From: Micromonospora sp. WMMA1947
GTDB lineage: Bacteria; Actinomycetota; Actinomycetes; Mycobacteriales; Micromonosporaceae
Reading direction: 5' to 3'
NCBI RefSeq assembly: GCF_027497355.1
Contig: NZ_CP114909.1
Location: 682,001-746,000 of the forward strand
DNA: 64,000 nucleotides
Both the position numbers and the translations under genes were made by a program. Positions 48,624 to 56,584 of the stretch are shown here, in pieces (within the stretch, counting starts at the first letter, position 1; every line of letters begins with the position of its first letter). The notes below the pieces were generated by a model. The model did not search any database. It had not been told where the DNA came from and saw only the letters and a list, made by a program, of their open reading frames with translations.

Positions 48624-49565
48624 ATGCACACCGTGGCAGTGCTCGCCCTCGACAGCGTCGTGCCGTTCGACCTGGCCACCCCGATGGAGGTCTTCGGCCG
48701 CGCACGCCTGGCCGACGGCCGGCCCGGCTACCGGGTGCTCGTCTGCGCCGCGACGCCGACAGTCACCACCGGCGCGTTCCGCATGGCGGTGCCGTGGGGC
48801 CTGGACGCCCTCGCCGACGCCGACACCGTCGTCGTACCCGGTGTGTCAGACCCGGCCGCCGCGACGCCCGCCGCGGTCCTCGACGCGCTGCGGACCGCGG
48901 CGGCCAACGGAGCCCGGATCGCCTCGATCTGCGGCGGCGCGTTCACCCTCGCCGCCACCGGCCTGCTCGACGGGCATCGCGCCACGACGCACTGGATCGC
49001 CACCGACCGGCTCGCCGCCGAGCATCCGCGCGTCCAGGTCGACCCCGACGTCCTGTACGTGGACAACGGCCAGCTCCTGACCTCCGCCGGCGCCGCCGCC
49101 GGGCTCGACCTGTGCCTGCACCTGGTCCGGCGCGACCACGGCGCCGCCGTCGCCGCCGACACGGCGCGGCTGTCGGTCATGCCGCTGGAACGCGCGGGCG
49201 GGCAGGCTCAGTTCATCACCCACGAGCCGCCCACCCCCGAGGGGACGACGTTGGAGCCGCTGCTGGCCTGGATGCGCGACAACGCCGGGCGTGAGCTGAC
49301 CCTCGCCGACATCGCCCGGCACGCGGGCCTGAGCACTCGCACACTGAACCGCCGGTTCCGGGACCAGACCGGCACCACCCCGCTGCGGTGGCTGCACCGG
49401 GTACGCGTACACCAGGCCCAGCACCTGCTGGAAACCACGACCCACCCCGTCGACCGGGTGGCGAGCCAGGTCGGCTTCGGCTCCACCACCGCCTTCCGGG
49501 ACCGCTTCCGGCGGATCACCGGCACGAGCCCGCAGGCGTACCGCCGGAGTTTCCGGGGCGTCTGA
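48624..49565 (+). CDS. GlxA-family transcriptional regulator (DJ-1/PfpI + AraC)
   Basis: 313 residues. N-terminal DJ-1/PfpI domain (about 1-190) with the nucleophile-elbow pattern IASICGGAFTLAATGLLDG (Cys) and a His in ATTHWIATDRLA; C-terminal AraC DNA-binding domain with two HTH units (about 215-313; LADIARHAGLSTRTLNRRFR and VASQVGFGSTTAFRDRFRRI). GlxA proteins are activators that respond to small molecules. ATG 48624 begins the conserved strand HTVAVLALDSVVPFDLATP. It follows the DUF6010 gene in the same direction. Confidence 0.9.
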   Translation: MHTVAVLALDSVVPFDLATPMEVFGRARLADGRPGYRVLVCAATPTVTTGAFRMAVPWGLDALADADTVVVPGVSDPAAATPAAVLDALRTAAANGARIASICGGAFTLAATGLLDGHRATTHWIATDRLAAEHPRVQVDPDVLYVDNGQLLTSAGAAAGLDLCLHLVRRDHGAAVAADTARLSVMPLERAGGQAQFITHEPPTPEGTTLEPLLAWMRDNAGRELTLADIARHAGLSTRTLNRRFRDQTGTTPLRWLHRVRVHQAQHLLETTTHPVDRVASQVGFGSTTAFRDRFRRITGTSPQAYRRSFRGV

Positions 49566-49577
49566 CCGGCCCGGTGG

Positions 49578-50411
49578 TCACTCCGGTCGTCGTTCGACGG
49601 GGGCGCTGCTCAGCACGCCGTCGGGCCGGACCTCCTGACGGAGCCGCGCCAGGTTGACGAACCGGTCGCCCTCGACGGGGGCGGCGTCGAGCAGGCGCAG
49701 GACGACAGTGCAGTACTTGGCCATCGTGTTGCGACCCGGCATGAAGATGGACAGCTCGTCGTGGGCGCCGGGTGTCTGCACGATCAGGTCGGCGGGCAGT
49801 AACGGCAGCGTCTCCGGGGTGCCGTCCACCGCGACCTTGACGATCCAGAACGGCCCGGTGCCGTCGAGTACGCGCCGGTCCTGCCCCGGTGTCTCCAGCG
49901 CGAGCGTCCGCCACGGCTCACCCAGGCAGGTGACGCCGGCCTGCCGCACCGTGGTGACCAGTTCGGCCCCTGCCGCCACGATGATCTCCTCGGCCCGGTC
50001 CCACTCCTGCGCGTCCCGGCCCAGCGGTGTGCCGGGCACGAGCCGCGCCACGACAGTCATGGCCGGTACGTGCCGCAGCCGTGGTTCGGGCTGCGCCTCG
50101 AAGACGGCGCGGGCCGCCTCGATCGCGTCGGCCTGAGCTTGTCGTTGCCGGTCGACCTCGTCGCGGTGCCGGTCGAGCAGGGCGAGCGCCTGGTCCGGTT
50201 CGTCGAGGGCACGCCGGACCAGCTTGACGCTCATCCCGGTGTCCCGCAGCAGGGTGATCAGCATGGCCCGTTCCACCTGGTCGAACGCGTACGAACGGTG
50301 GCCGGTCCGGTCGTCGACCTCGGCGGGCACGAGCAGCCCTTCGGCGTGGTAGAAGCGCAGCGCCTGCGGCGACAGGTGACACATCTGGCTGAACTCGCTG
50401 ATCGACAACAT
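49578..50411 (-). CDS. MerR-family regulator with GyrI-like domain
   Basis: 277 residues. The N-terminal MerR winged helix is clear: LSISEFSQMCHLSPQALRFY, HAEGLLVPAEVDDRTGHRSY, followed by a long dimer helix (DRHRDEVDRQRQAQADAIEA). The C-terminal ~150 residues form a GyrI/BmrR-like ligand domain, so it may sense drugs or aromatic compounds. Its own promoter has the MerR design: -35 TTGCCC and -10 CAGTCT separated by 19 bp with a dyad in the spacer (50425-50445), six bases from ATG 50411. No efflux gene is adjacent. Confidence 0.88.
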   Translation of the reverse strand: MLSISEFSQMCHLSPQALRFYHAEGLLVPAEVDDRTGHRSYAFDQVERAMLITLLRDTGMSVKLVRRALDEPDQALALLDRHRDEVDRQRQAQADAIEAARAVFEAQPEPRLRHVPAMTVVARLVPGTPLGRDAQEWDRAEEIIVAAGAELVTTVRQAGVTCLGEPWRTLALETPGQDRRVLDGTGPFWIVKVAVDGTPETLPLLPADLIVQTPGAHDELSIFMPGRNTMAKYCTVVLRLLDAAPVEGDRFVNLARLRQEVRPDGVLSSAPVERRPE

Positions 50412-50424
50412 GGCCCCAGACTGC

Positions 50425-50445
50425 CCCTTGCGGTAACCGGAAGGG
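50425..50445. promoter_or_regulatory. MerR-type operator dyad in 19-bp spacer
   Basis: CCCTTGCGGT-A-ACCGGAAGGG: 10-bp arms, nine of ten matching, centred between -35 (TTGCCC, 50443-50448) and -10 (CAGTCT, 50418-50423) on the minus strand. The 19-bp spacing is the hallmark of promoters that MerR proteins untwist. The transcript would begin at or next to ATG 50411. Confidence 0.65.
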
Positions 50446-50455
50446 CAAGCGCCGC

Positions 50456-50868
50456 CTAACCTACGCGCTCGTGCTGGGGCAGCCCGGCGGCGGCCGCGAT
50501 CACCTCCACCGCCTGCTCCAGGCCGGTGCTCTCCGGGAGGACGAGTTCGCCGGGCCAGCCCAGGACGTCGTGTGCAGCGCGGTCAGCATGTCGCGGTAGC
50601 GGCCCGTGTACAGGATGCCCTCCAGGACCACGTGGTAGCCGTGGTCGAGGGCGAACCGGGCGGTCTGCTCGATCAGGGCGGGCGCCACACCGCCGGGCTT
50701 GTCCCGTTCGAGCAGGACGACGCGGCGCAGGTAGTCCTGCTCGACGAGGGCGCACCCCGGGCCGTGCCGGCGTCGTAGCTCGCGGGCGATGCTGCTCTTG
50801 CCCGAGCCGGAGTTGCCCCGGATGCAGACGAGGATCGTGTCCGAGCTGCCGGTGGCCCCAGCGGACAC
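50456..50868 (-). pseudogene. P-loop kinase-like gene broken by deletion and frameshift
   Basis: The 5' frame codes ILVCIRGNSGSGKSSIAREL (Walker A), LVEQDYLRRVVLLERDKPGG and YHVVLEGILYTGRYRDMLTA, matching small actinobacterial kinases of about 175-180 residues. Then at about 50566 the reading goes out of phase: the sensible C-terminus (LPESTGLEQAVEVIAAA, stop at 50456) is in another frame, and about 35-45 codons that normally follow the GRYRDML helix (the arm with the ATP-lid Arg residues) are missing. The unshifted frame stops at 50500 after an unrelated tail. So an internal deletion has joined the two ends out of frame. A sequencing error alone would not explain the missing segment. Confidence 0.7.
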
Positions 50869-50908
50869 GATCCCCTCCCTGGCGTCAGGTGTCGCAGGCG
50901 GATGCCGA

Positions 50909-51163
50909 TCAGGCCCGGGTGATCACCAGGAACGCGTACCCGATCACCTTCGTGCCGTCCCAGTTGTACATGGGACGGCACGCCTGCGGCTTCGTCCACG
51001 ACGACTGGTACTTGGGCCGGGCCTCGTTGCAGGCCTTCAGCGTCGAGTAGGTCGGGCTCGAGTAGTCCGCGTACGCGGGCGCGGCCAGGCCGAGCACCAG
51101 GGCGCCCGCGACCGAGGTGGCGGCGACGAGGCTGCGGATCCGCGGCCGTCGGAAGGCTTTCAT
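50909..51163 (-). CDS. Small secreted protein
   Basis: 84 residues. Signal peptide about 1-33 (RIRSLVAATSVAGALVLGLA, cleavage after AYA-D), mature part about 50 residues with two Cys (KACNEARPKY and PQACRPMYNW), which could form one disulfide, and a C-terminal strand KVIGYAFLVITRA. This matches a widespread group of tiny actinobacterial secreted proteins of unknown role. AGGAG lies before ATG 51163; a longer in-frame start at 51205 has no site. Confidence 0.72.
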   Translation of the reverse strand: MKAFRRPRIRSLVAATSVAGALVLGLAAPAYADYSSPTYSTLKACNEARPKYQSSWTKPQACRPMYNWDGTKVIGYAFLVITRA

Positions 51164-51269
51164 GTCTTCTCCTACTCTCATGCACGTCGCCCGACCGTCC
51201 ATCATGGCCGGCGATCATGATCAGCTTAGGGCGGCGGGACAAGGCGCGCAGCGGGCGGCGTACGCGAAA

Positions 51270-51307
51270 AAGGCCCCGACCGGCGTGAAGCGCCTGGTCA
51301 GGGCCTT
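51270..51307 (-). terminator. Terminator hairpin after second tRNA-Lys
   Basis: AAGGCCC...GGGCCTT outer arms with an imperfect GACCGGCG/CGCCTGGTC inner stem and short loop, 9 bases past the tRNA. It is related to, but diverged from, the hairpin at 44000-44033. Confidence 0.6.
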
Positions 51308-51316
51308 GCTCGTTGG

Positions 51317-51389
51317 TGCGCCGCCAGGGACTCGAACCCCGAACCCGCGGATTAAGAGTCCGCTGCTCTGCCAGTTGAGCTAGCGGCGC
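51317..51389 (-). tRNA. tRNA-Lys (anticodon CTT), second copy
   Basis: Identical over all 73 bases to the tRNA-Lys at 44043, including the encoded CCA and about 13 bases on the 5' flank (GCTGACAACGGGA on the plus strand). Beyond that the flanks have diverged, so the duplication is not recent or only the tRNA is under selection. Confidence 0.95.
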
Positions 51390-51576
51390 TCGCTGACAAC
51401 GGGAAGAAGATTAGCACGCCCGCCGAGGCGGGTTCCAATCCGATACCGGGGTCCACCCTTCGGACGAGCTTAACCGGCGAAAGCGGTCAAAACGGTCAGC
51501 CGATCCGGCGCGGGGGCGGGCGTGGGGGCGTCGATACGGCACGATGTCCGCCAGGCACGCGATGACAGGGGTGGGC

Positions 51577-52851
51577 ATGGGCAGGTTCGCGCGGGCCGGG
51601 GCGACGGTGGGCGTCCTGGTCCTGACGGCGTCGCTGGCACTGACCGGGTGCGGCGGCGGCGACGAGGGGAAGAAGCCGGAGTTCGTGCCCGGCCAGCAGC
51701 AGGTCGGCGGCGTCTCGTCCTCCGCGCCCGATCCGAGCGTCACACCGAGCGACAGCGCCGCCGCGCCGCCGCTGACGGTGAGCCCCGCCGACGGCGCGAA
51801 CGCCCGGCCGGTCAGCACCGAGATCAGCGCCCGCATCCCCGGTGGCGGCACCGTGTCGAAGGTGGTGCTCGCCACCGCCGACGGGAAGAACGTCGCCGGG
51901 CGGATGCGGCGCGACGGCTCCAGCTGGGTGCCGTCGGCAGCGCTGAAGTACGGCACCAAGTACACCGCCACGGTCACCGGCGCCGGTAAGGACGGCCAGA
52001 CCTACCAGGGCACCAGCACGTTCACCACGATGGCCAAGCCCAAGTCGATGATCGGCTCCGGTCTCTACATGTTCAGCGGCAAGACGTACGGGGTGGCCAT
52101 GCCGGTGGTCGCCGAATTCTCCCCGGGCATCCCGAAGAAGGACCGGGCCGCGGTGCAGAAGCGGATGTTCGTGCAGACCGACCCGCCGCAGCCCGGCGCC
52201 TGGCACTGGGTCGACAACGGCACCCAGGCGTACTACCGCGCGCCGGAGTACTGGAAGACCGGCACCACGATCACGGTCCGGCTGGCGCTGGCCGGCATCC
52301 CGCTGAGCAACGGCCGGTACGGCAACATCGACCGCAGCGCCACCGCCAAGATCGGCCGCGCGTTCGAGATGACTGTCGACAACGCGACCAAGCAGATGAC
52401 GGTGTCCGAGAACGGCACGGTGATCCGTACGCTGCCGGTGAGCCTGGGCAAGAAGAGCACGCCCTCCTCCAGCGGCACGATGGTGGTGATGGAGAAGAAG
52501 GAGGCCACCGTCTTCGACACCCGCAGCGAGCCGGACCCGGCCAACCGGTACGTCACCGAGATCGACTTCGCGCAGCGGATCACCTGGGGCGGCGAGTACA
52601 TCCACGCCGCGCCCTGGTCCGAGGGCGTGCAGGGGCGCCGCAACGTCTCGCACGGCTGCGTCAACGTGTCGATGGCCAACGGCCGGTGGCTGTTCGGCAA
52701 GACGCTCGTGGGCGATCCGATCACGGTGAAGGGCACCGAACGCCGCCTCGCCCCTGGCAACGGCTGGACGGCGTGGAGCATGAGCTGGTCGCAGTTCGTC
52801 GCCGGCAGCGCGCTGCCGGTTCCGCAGGGCGGGCAGCCGGCGCCGTTCTGA
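51577..52851 (+). CDS. L,D-transpeptidase lipoprotein
   Basis: 424 residues. Lipoprotein signal peptide with lipobox LALTGC, an acidic/Ser/Pro linker, two Ig-like domains (TVSPADGANARPVSTEISAR; VAMPVVAEFSPGIPKKDRAA) and a YkuD catalytic domain (about 285-410) with IHAAPWSEGVQG and the active-site SHGCVNVS (Cys). It forms 3-3 cross-links in peptidoglycan, the main link type in many actinobacteria. ATG 51577 is chosen because AGGGG precedes it and the signal peptide is then ideal; ATG 51562 and 51544 are in frame too. Its paralogue follows at 53014. Confidence 0.92.
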   Translation: MGRFARAGATVGVLVLTASLALTGCGGGDEGKKPEFVPGQQQVGGVSSSAPDPSVTPSDSAAAPPLTVSPADGANARPVSTEISARIPGGGTVSKVVLATADGKNVAGRMRRDGSSWVPSAALKYGTKYTATVTGAGKDGQTYQGTSTFTTMAKPKSMIGSGLYMFSGKTYGVAMPVVAEFSPGIPKKDRAAVQKRMFVQTDPPQPGAWHWVDNGTQAYYRAPEYWKTGTTITVRLALAGIPLSNGRYGNIDRSATAKIGRAFEMTVDNATKQMTVSENGTVIRTLPVSLGKKSTPSSSGTMVVMEKKEATVFDTRSEPDPANRYVTEIDFAQRITWGGEYIHAAPWSEGVQGRRNVSHGCVNVSMANGRWLFGKTLVGDPITVKGTERRLAPGNGWTAWSMSWSQFVAGSALPVPQGGQPAPF

Positions 52852-53013
52852 CCGGCGTAACGTGGTCGGACACGCCACCTCCGACGAAGCGCCGGACGCC
52901 AGTGGAATCGTTACACCCGCGCGGGGTGTTCCGTTTCACGTCCGGCAACGCGTACCCGCTCCGGCGCGTCTGACCTGAGACGACGGGGAACGGCATCACC
53001 TTGTGAGGGAGTC

Positions 53014-54312
53014 ATGCGAGCTGGCCAGGACGAACCGATCCGGGGCGCGAGCGCCCGACGCGTCGGCCGCCGCCGCGCGCTGGCAGCCGGGCTGCTCGCC
53101 GCCGCGATGGCCCTGACCGCCTGTACGAGCGGCGGCGACAAGCCGTCGAGCTGGCAGGGCGGCGGAGACGGCGACGGCGGCGAGAAGGCACCGAAGGCGA
53201 CGGCCACCATCAGCGAGCCCGCCGCCGACGCCAAGGACGTACCGGCGTCCACCGCCATCACCTTCACCACGGAGGAGGCGCAGGACACCACAGTCGAGCT
53301 GAAGGACGCCGCCGGCAAGGCCGTCGACGGCACGCTCGCGGCGGACGGCGCCAGCTGGCTGCCGTCCGCGGCCCTGGAGTACGGGCAGACGTACACGGCG
53401 ACCGTGACCGCGACCGGCGACGACGGCAAGCCCGCCACCGCCACCAGCACGTTCACCACGATGGCGAAGCCGGCCAAGCAGGTCCGGGTCACCAGCTTCC
53501 TCGGTGACAACCAGGTCGTGGGCGTCGGCATGCCGCTGATCGTGAAGTTCGGCCGGGCCATCCCGGAGGACTACCGCGACGACATCCAGCGCCGGATGAC
53601 AGTCACCTCGAAGCCGGCCCAGGAGGGCATCTGGCACTGGGTGAGCCCGACCGAGGTGCGCTACCGGCCGAAGACGTTCTGGAAGGCCAACAGCACCGTC
53701 AGCTACAAGGTGCAGGCGGGCGGGCTGCCGCTGGGCGGCGGCTGGTACGGCCGCGCCGACCTCAGCGTCGACATCAAGATCGGCCCGTCGTTCGTGATGA
53801 CCGTCGACAACCGCACCAAGCGGATGACGGTCACCCGCGACGGCAAGGTGGTCAAGACCATCCCGGTGAGCCTGGGCAAGAAGAGCACCCCCTCCTCCAG
53901 CGGCACCATGGTGGTGATCGAGAAGCTCCGGCACACGGTCTTCGACACCATGGAGGAGCTGGGCCCGGAGGAGGGCTACCGCACCGAGATCGACTACGCC
54001 CAGCGGCTCACCTGGGGCGGCGAGTTCATCCACGCCGCACCCTGGTCCGAGGGCGTGCAGGGCCGCACGAACGTGTCGCACGGCTGCGTCAACGTCTCGA
54101 TGAAGGAAGGCAACTGGCTGTTCGCCAACACCCGAATCGGTGACCCGATCACCGTCAAGGGCACCGAGCGCAAGCTCCAGAACGGCAACGGCTGGACCGA
54201 CTGGAACATGAGCTGGGACGAGTACGTCAAGGGCAGCGCCCTGCCGTACGAGCCGCCGTCGGCCGACACCACGCCGGACGCCGGTACGCCGAGCGTCGAG
54301 CCCACCCCCTGA
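53014..54312 (+). CDS. L,D-transpeptidase lipoprotein, tandem paralogue
   Basis: 432 residues with the same plan: lipobox MALTAC, linker, two Ig-like domains (TISEPAADAKDVPASTAITF; VGMPLIVKFGRAIPEDYRDD), YkuD domain with FIHAAPWSEGVQGRTNVSHG (the His and the active-site Cys come next in GCVNVS). The strand MTVDNRTKRMTVTRDGKVVK and GKKSTPSSSGTMVV are almost identical to the first copy, while N-terminal linkers differ. ATG 53014 has GAGGGAG upstream. A bidirectional hairpin (54328-54355) follows. The tandem pair probably arose by duplication. Confidence 0.92.
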   Translation: MRAGQDEPIRGASARRVGRRRALAAGLLAAAMALTACTSGGDKPSSWQGGGDGDGGEKAPKATATISEPAADAKDVPASTAITFTTEEAQDTTVELKDAAGKAVDGTLAADGASWLPSAALEYGQTYTATVTATGDDGKPATATSTFTTMAKPAKQVRVTSFLGDNQVVGVGMPLIVKFGRAIPEDYRDDIQRRMTVTSKPAQEGIWHWVSPTEVRYRPKTFWKANSTVSYKVQAGGLPLGGGWYGRADLSVDIKIGPSFVMTVDNRTKRMTVTRDGKVVKTIPVSLGKKSTPSSSGTMVVIEKLRHTVFDTMEELGPEEGYRTEIDYAQRLTWGGEFIHAAPWSEGVQGRTNVSHGCVNVSMKEGNWLFANTRIGDPITVKGTERKLQNGNGWTDWNMSWDEYVKGSALPYEPPSADTTPDAGTPSVEPTP

Positions 54313-54327
54313 CACCCCGCACACGAC

Positions 54328-54355
54328 GAAGCCCCCTCCCGGAGGAGGGGGCTTC
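54328..54355. terminator. Bidirectional terminator hairpin
   Basis: Perfect 12-bp stem (GAAGCCCCCTCC with its complement) and CGGA loop, serving the L,D-transpeptidase gene and the convergent tRNA-His. Confidence 0.8.
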
Positions 54356-54362
54356 GTGTTGG

Positions 54363-54435
54363 GGTGACTGATGGGAATTGAACCCACGACAACCGGGACC
54401 ACAACCCGGTGCTCTGCCAACTGAGCTACAGCCAC
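54363..54435 (-). tRNA. tRNA-His (anticodon GTG)
   Basis: Cloverleaf of 73 bases: acceptor GTGGCTG/CAGTCAC, anticodon loop TTGTGGT (GTG), T-arm with GTTCAATTCC. The extra G(-1) of tRNA-His is encoded (54436) opposite discriminator C (54363), as expected. Confidence 0.95.
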
Positions 54436-54525
54436 CATGCTCGCCGCTCCGGTCGCCCGGGGCGGTGCGCGGACTAATCATAGCCACACTCCGGCCGACC
54501 CCGTCCACCGGGTTCGGCGCGGGCG

Positions 54526-55116
54526 TCAGAGCTGGGCGGCGATCGCCTTCGCGGCCTCCACGTCCGGCCCCGGCAGTGGCACGAACACGGTCCGCCGGTA
54601 GTACTCCAGCTCGCGGATGCTCTCCCTGATGTCGGCGAGCGCCCGGTGGGCCAGGCCCTTCTGCGGCTGCCCGAAGTACACCCGCGGGTACCAGCGCCGG
54701 CACAGCTCCTTGATCGAGGACACGTCGATCATCCGGTAGTGCAGGTGGGCGTCGAGCCGGGTCATGTCGCGGGCCAGGAAGCCCCTGTCGGTGGCGATCG
54801 AGTTGCCGCACAGCGGCGCGGTACGCGGGTCCTTCACGTAGCTGGTGACGTAGTCGAGCACCATGTCCTCGGCCTCGGCCAGCGTCACCGTGGAGCGGCG
54901 TACCTCCTCGGTGAGGCCGGACTTGGCGTGCATGGTGCGCACGATCTCCGGCATGCCGTCGAGCGCCTCGTCGTCGGCGTGGATCACCACGTCGACGCCG
55001 TCACCGAGCACGTTGAGGTCGGGATCGGTGACGAGCGCGGCGACCTCGATCAGGGCGTCCCGCCGCAGGTCGAGCCCGGTCATCTCACAGTCGATCCAGA
55101 CGAGAAGATCAGCCAC
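54526..55116 (-). CDS. orn: Oligoribonuclease
   Basis: 196 residues, complete DEDDh exonuclease that degrades 2-5 base RNAs, the last step of RNA turnover. Active-site acidic residues: Asp and Glu in [12 protein letters not shown], Asp in [15 protein letters not shown], His and Asp in [14 protein letters not shown] 55116 is the start; TAGTCT six bases upstream with no Shine-Dalgarno suggests a leaderless message. It faces a glycosyltransferase gene across 74 bp. Confidence 0.95.
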   Translation of the reverse strand: MADLLVWIDCEMTGLDLRRDALIEVAALVTDPDLNVLGDGVDVVIHADDEALDGMPEIVRTMHAKSGLTEEVRRSTVTLAEAEDMVLDYVTSYVKDPRTAPLCGNSIATDRGFLARDMTRLDAHLHYRMIDVSSIKELCRRWYPRVYFGQPQKGLAHRALADIRESIRELEYYRRTVFVPLPGPDVEAAKAIAAQL

Positions 55117-55122
55117 CGGAAC

Positions 55123-55128
55123 AGACTA
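55123..55128 (-). promoter_or_regulatory. Putative leaderless -10 element (orn)
   Basis: TAGTCT (TAnnnT), six bases before GTG 55116. Confidence 0.5.
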
Positions 55129-55177
55129 CGCGCCGCCGACGCGCCCGCGCCTCGGCCCGGCGGCCGAGGTGGACCGC

Positions 55178-55183
55178 TAGGGT
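55178..55183 (+). promoter_or_regulatory. Putative leaderless -10 element (GT87 gene)
   Basis: TAGGGT (TAnnnT), seven bases before GTG 55191, no Shine-Dalgarno. Confidence 0.5.
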
Positions 55184-55190
55184 TTCCTGC

Positions 55191-56486
55191 GTGCCAGCCG
55201 AACCCGACGCGCCACCCGCCGTCGCCCGCGACGACGCGGGCGCGCGTACGGTCCGGCGGGTCGTGGCGGTGCTGGCGCTGGTCGCGATCCTGCCGGCGCT
55301 CTACCTGCCCAACCTGCGCCACGACTACTACGACCAGAAGATCTACATGTCGGCGATGGACTGGTGGGCGGCCGGGCATCCGCTGTACGACTACGTCCAG
55401 CCGGACCGGGTGCAGGGGGCGCTCTACTTCACCTATCCACCGTTCGCGGCGCTGCTCCTGGCGCCGTTCGGGTATCTGCGGCTCGGGGTGGCCATCGCCG
55501 CCTTCGCGGTGCTGACCGTGGCCGCGGTGGTGGTGACCACCCGCTGGCTGGTGCTGCCGGTGCTGCAGCGGCACGACCTGCCGCGCGGGTTCGGCCTGAC
55601 CGTCGCCGTGCTGCTGGTGCTGGCGGTGGAGAGCACGCGGGAGACGCTCACGCTCGGGCAGATCAACATGCTGCTGGTGGTGCTGATCCTCGGCGACCTG
55701 CTGTTCGCCGTACCGCAGGGGCGGCGCTGGGCGGGTGTGGGCGTGGGCTTGGCCGCGGCGCTCAAGCTGTTCCCCGGCATCTTCGTGCTCTACCTGCTGG
55801 CCGCCCGGAAGTGGCGGGCGGCGGCCGTGGCGGCGGTGACAGCGGCGGTGGCCACGCTGCTGGCGGCGGCTGTCGCGCCGGGTGACTCGTGGCGGTTCTG
55901 GACGCACGAGCTGTGGGTGACCGACCGGGTGGGCCGCCCCGATTACACCGGCAACCAGTCGCTGTTCGGGCTGCTCAGCCGCCTGACCGCGCCGGCCGAG
56001 CCGGACCGGCTGCTGTGGCTGCTGCTCGCGCTGGCGGTGGCCGCGTTCGGCCTGTGGCGGGCCGCGCGCGCCGCCCGGGCGGGGGACGCGCTGGTGGGTC
56101 TCACAGTGACCGGGCTGGTGGGCGGGCTGGTCAGCCCGATCACCTGGATCCACCACCTGTACTGGTTCATCCCCGCCGTGGTGGTGCTCGTCGACGCGGC
56201 TCTGGACGCCGATCCGGCGACGCCCGCCGGAGCCCGCCGTCGCGGCGGCCTGTTCGCGCTGGCCGCCGTCGTGGGCCTGCCGATCGCGTACGGGTTGGTG
56301 ACGTTCCAGGACTGGGGCACCGCCATCGTGCACACGGACGACCCGGTCGACTTCGTCGTCCGCAACGTGTACGTGCTGCTCAGCCTGCTGCTGCTCGTAG
56401 CGCTGCCGATCCGCCGGCGCTCGGCCGCGAACCCGATAACTCCGACTGATCGGACACAACTCGCAACAAACGGCGATCAGCGCTAA
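55191..56486 (+). CDS. GT87-type polyprenyl-phosphate mannosyltransferase-like membrane protein
   Basis: 431 residues with about ten membrane spans and the DUF2029/GT87 pattern. An early span is followed by the outside loop LRHDYYDQKIYMSAMDWWAA, with an acidic pair at the usual catalytic place of GT-C enzymes; GALYFTYPPFAALLLAPFGY follows, then ARKWRAAAVAAVTAAVA and SPITWIHHLYWFIPAVVVLV, where the WIHH segment is typical. Relatives transfer mannose or arabinose from polyprenyl phosphate carriers in cell-envelope glycan synthesis. The acceptor is unknown. It starts at GTG 55191. Confidence 0.82.
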   Translation: MPAEPDAPPAVARDDAGARTVRRVVAVLALVAILPALYLPNLRHDYYDQKIYMSAMDWWAAGHPLYDYVQPDRVQGALYFTYPPFAALLLAPFGYLRLGVAIAAFAVLTVAAVVVTTRWLVLPVLQRHDLPRGFGLTVAVLLVLAVESTRETLTLGQINMLLVVLILGDLLFAVPQGRRWAGVGVGLAAALKLFPGIFVLYLLAARKWRAAAVAAVTAAVATLLAAAVAPGDSWRFWTHELWVTDRVGRPDYTGNQSLFGLLSRLTAPAEPDRLLWLLLALAVAAFGLWRAARAARAGDALVGLTVTGLVGGLVSPITWIHHLYWFIPAVVVLVDAALDADPATPAGARRRGGLFALAAVVGLPIAYGLVTFQDWGTAIVHTDDPVDFVVRNVYVLLSLLLLVALPIRRRSAANPITPTDRTQLATNGDQR

Positions 56487-56539
56487 TCTGGTATCAACTA
56501 CCTCAGTTTTCTCCCAGGTAGCACCGATCCCCCGGTGAG

Positions 56540-56574
56540 AACGGCCCTCCGCGTCGGCAGCGCGGAGGGCCGTT
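56540..56574. terminator. Bidirectional terminator hairpin
   Basis: Perfect 14-bp stem (56540-56553 with 56561-56574), TCGGCAG loop, between convergent genes. Confidence 0.75.
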
Positions 56575-56584
56575 CGGGTTCTCG

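Noticed and set aside
50500..50868. Intact 122-residue zeta-toxin-like kinase
   Set aside because: The last ~25 residues of that frame are unrelated low-complexity sequence and the proper C-terminus is found in another frame, so a disrupted gene is the better reading.
44043..51389. Genomic island bounded by the two tRNA-Lys genes
   Set aside because: No integrase, excisionase, transposase or base-composition change between them; flanks beyond the tRNA are diverged.
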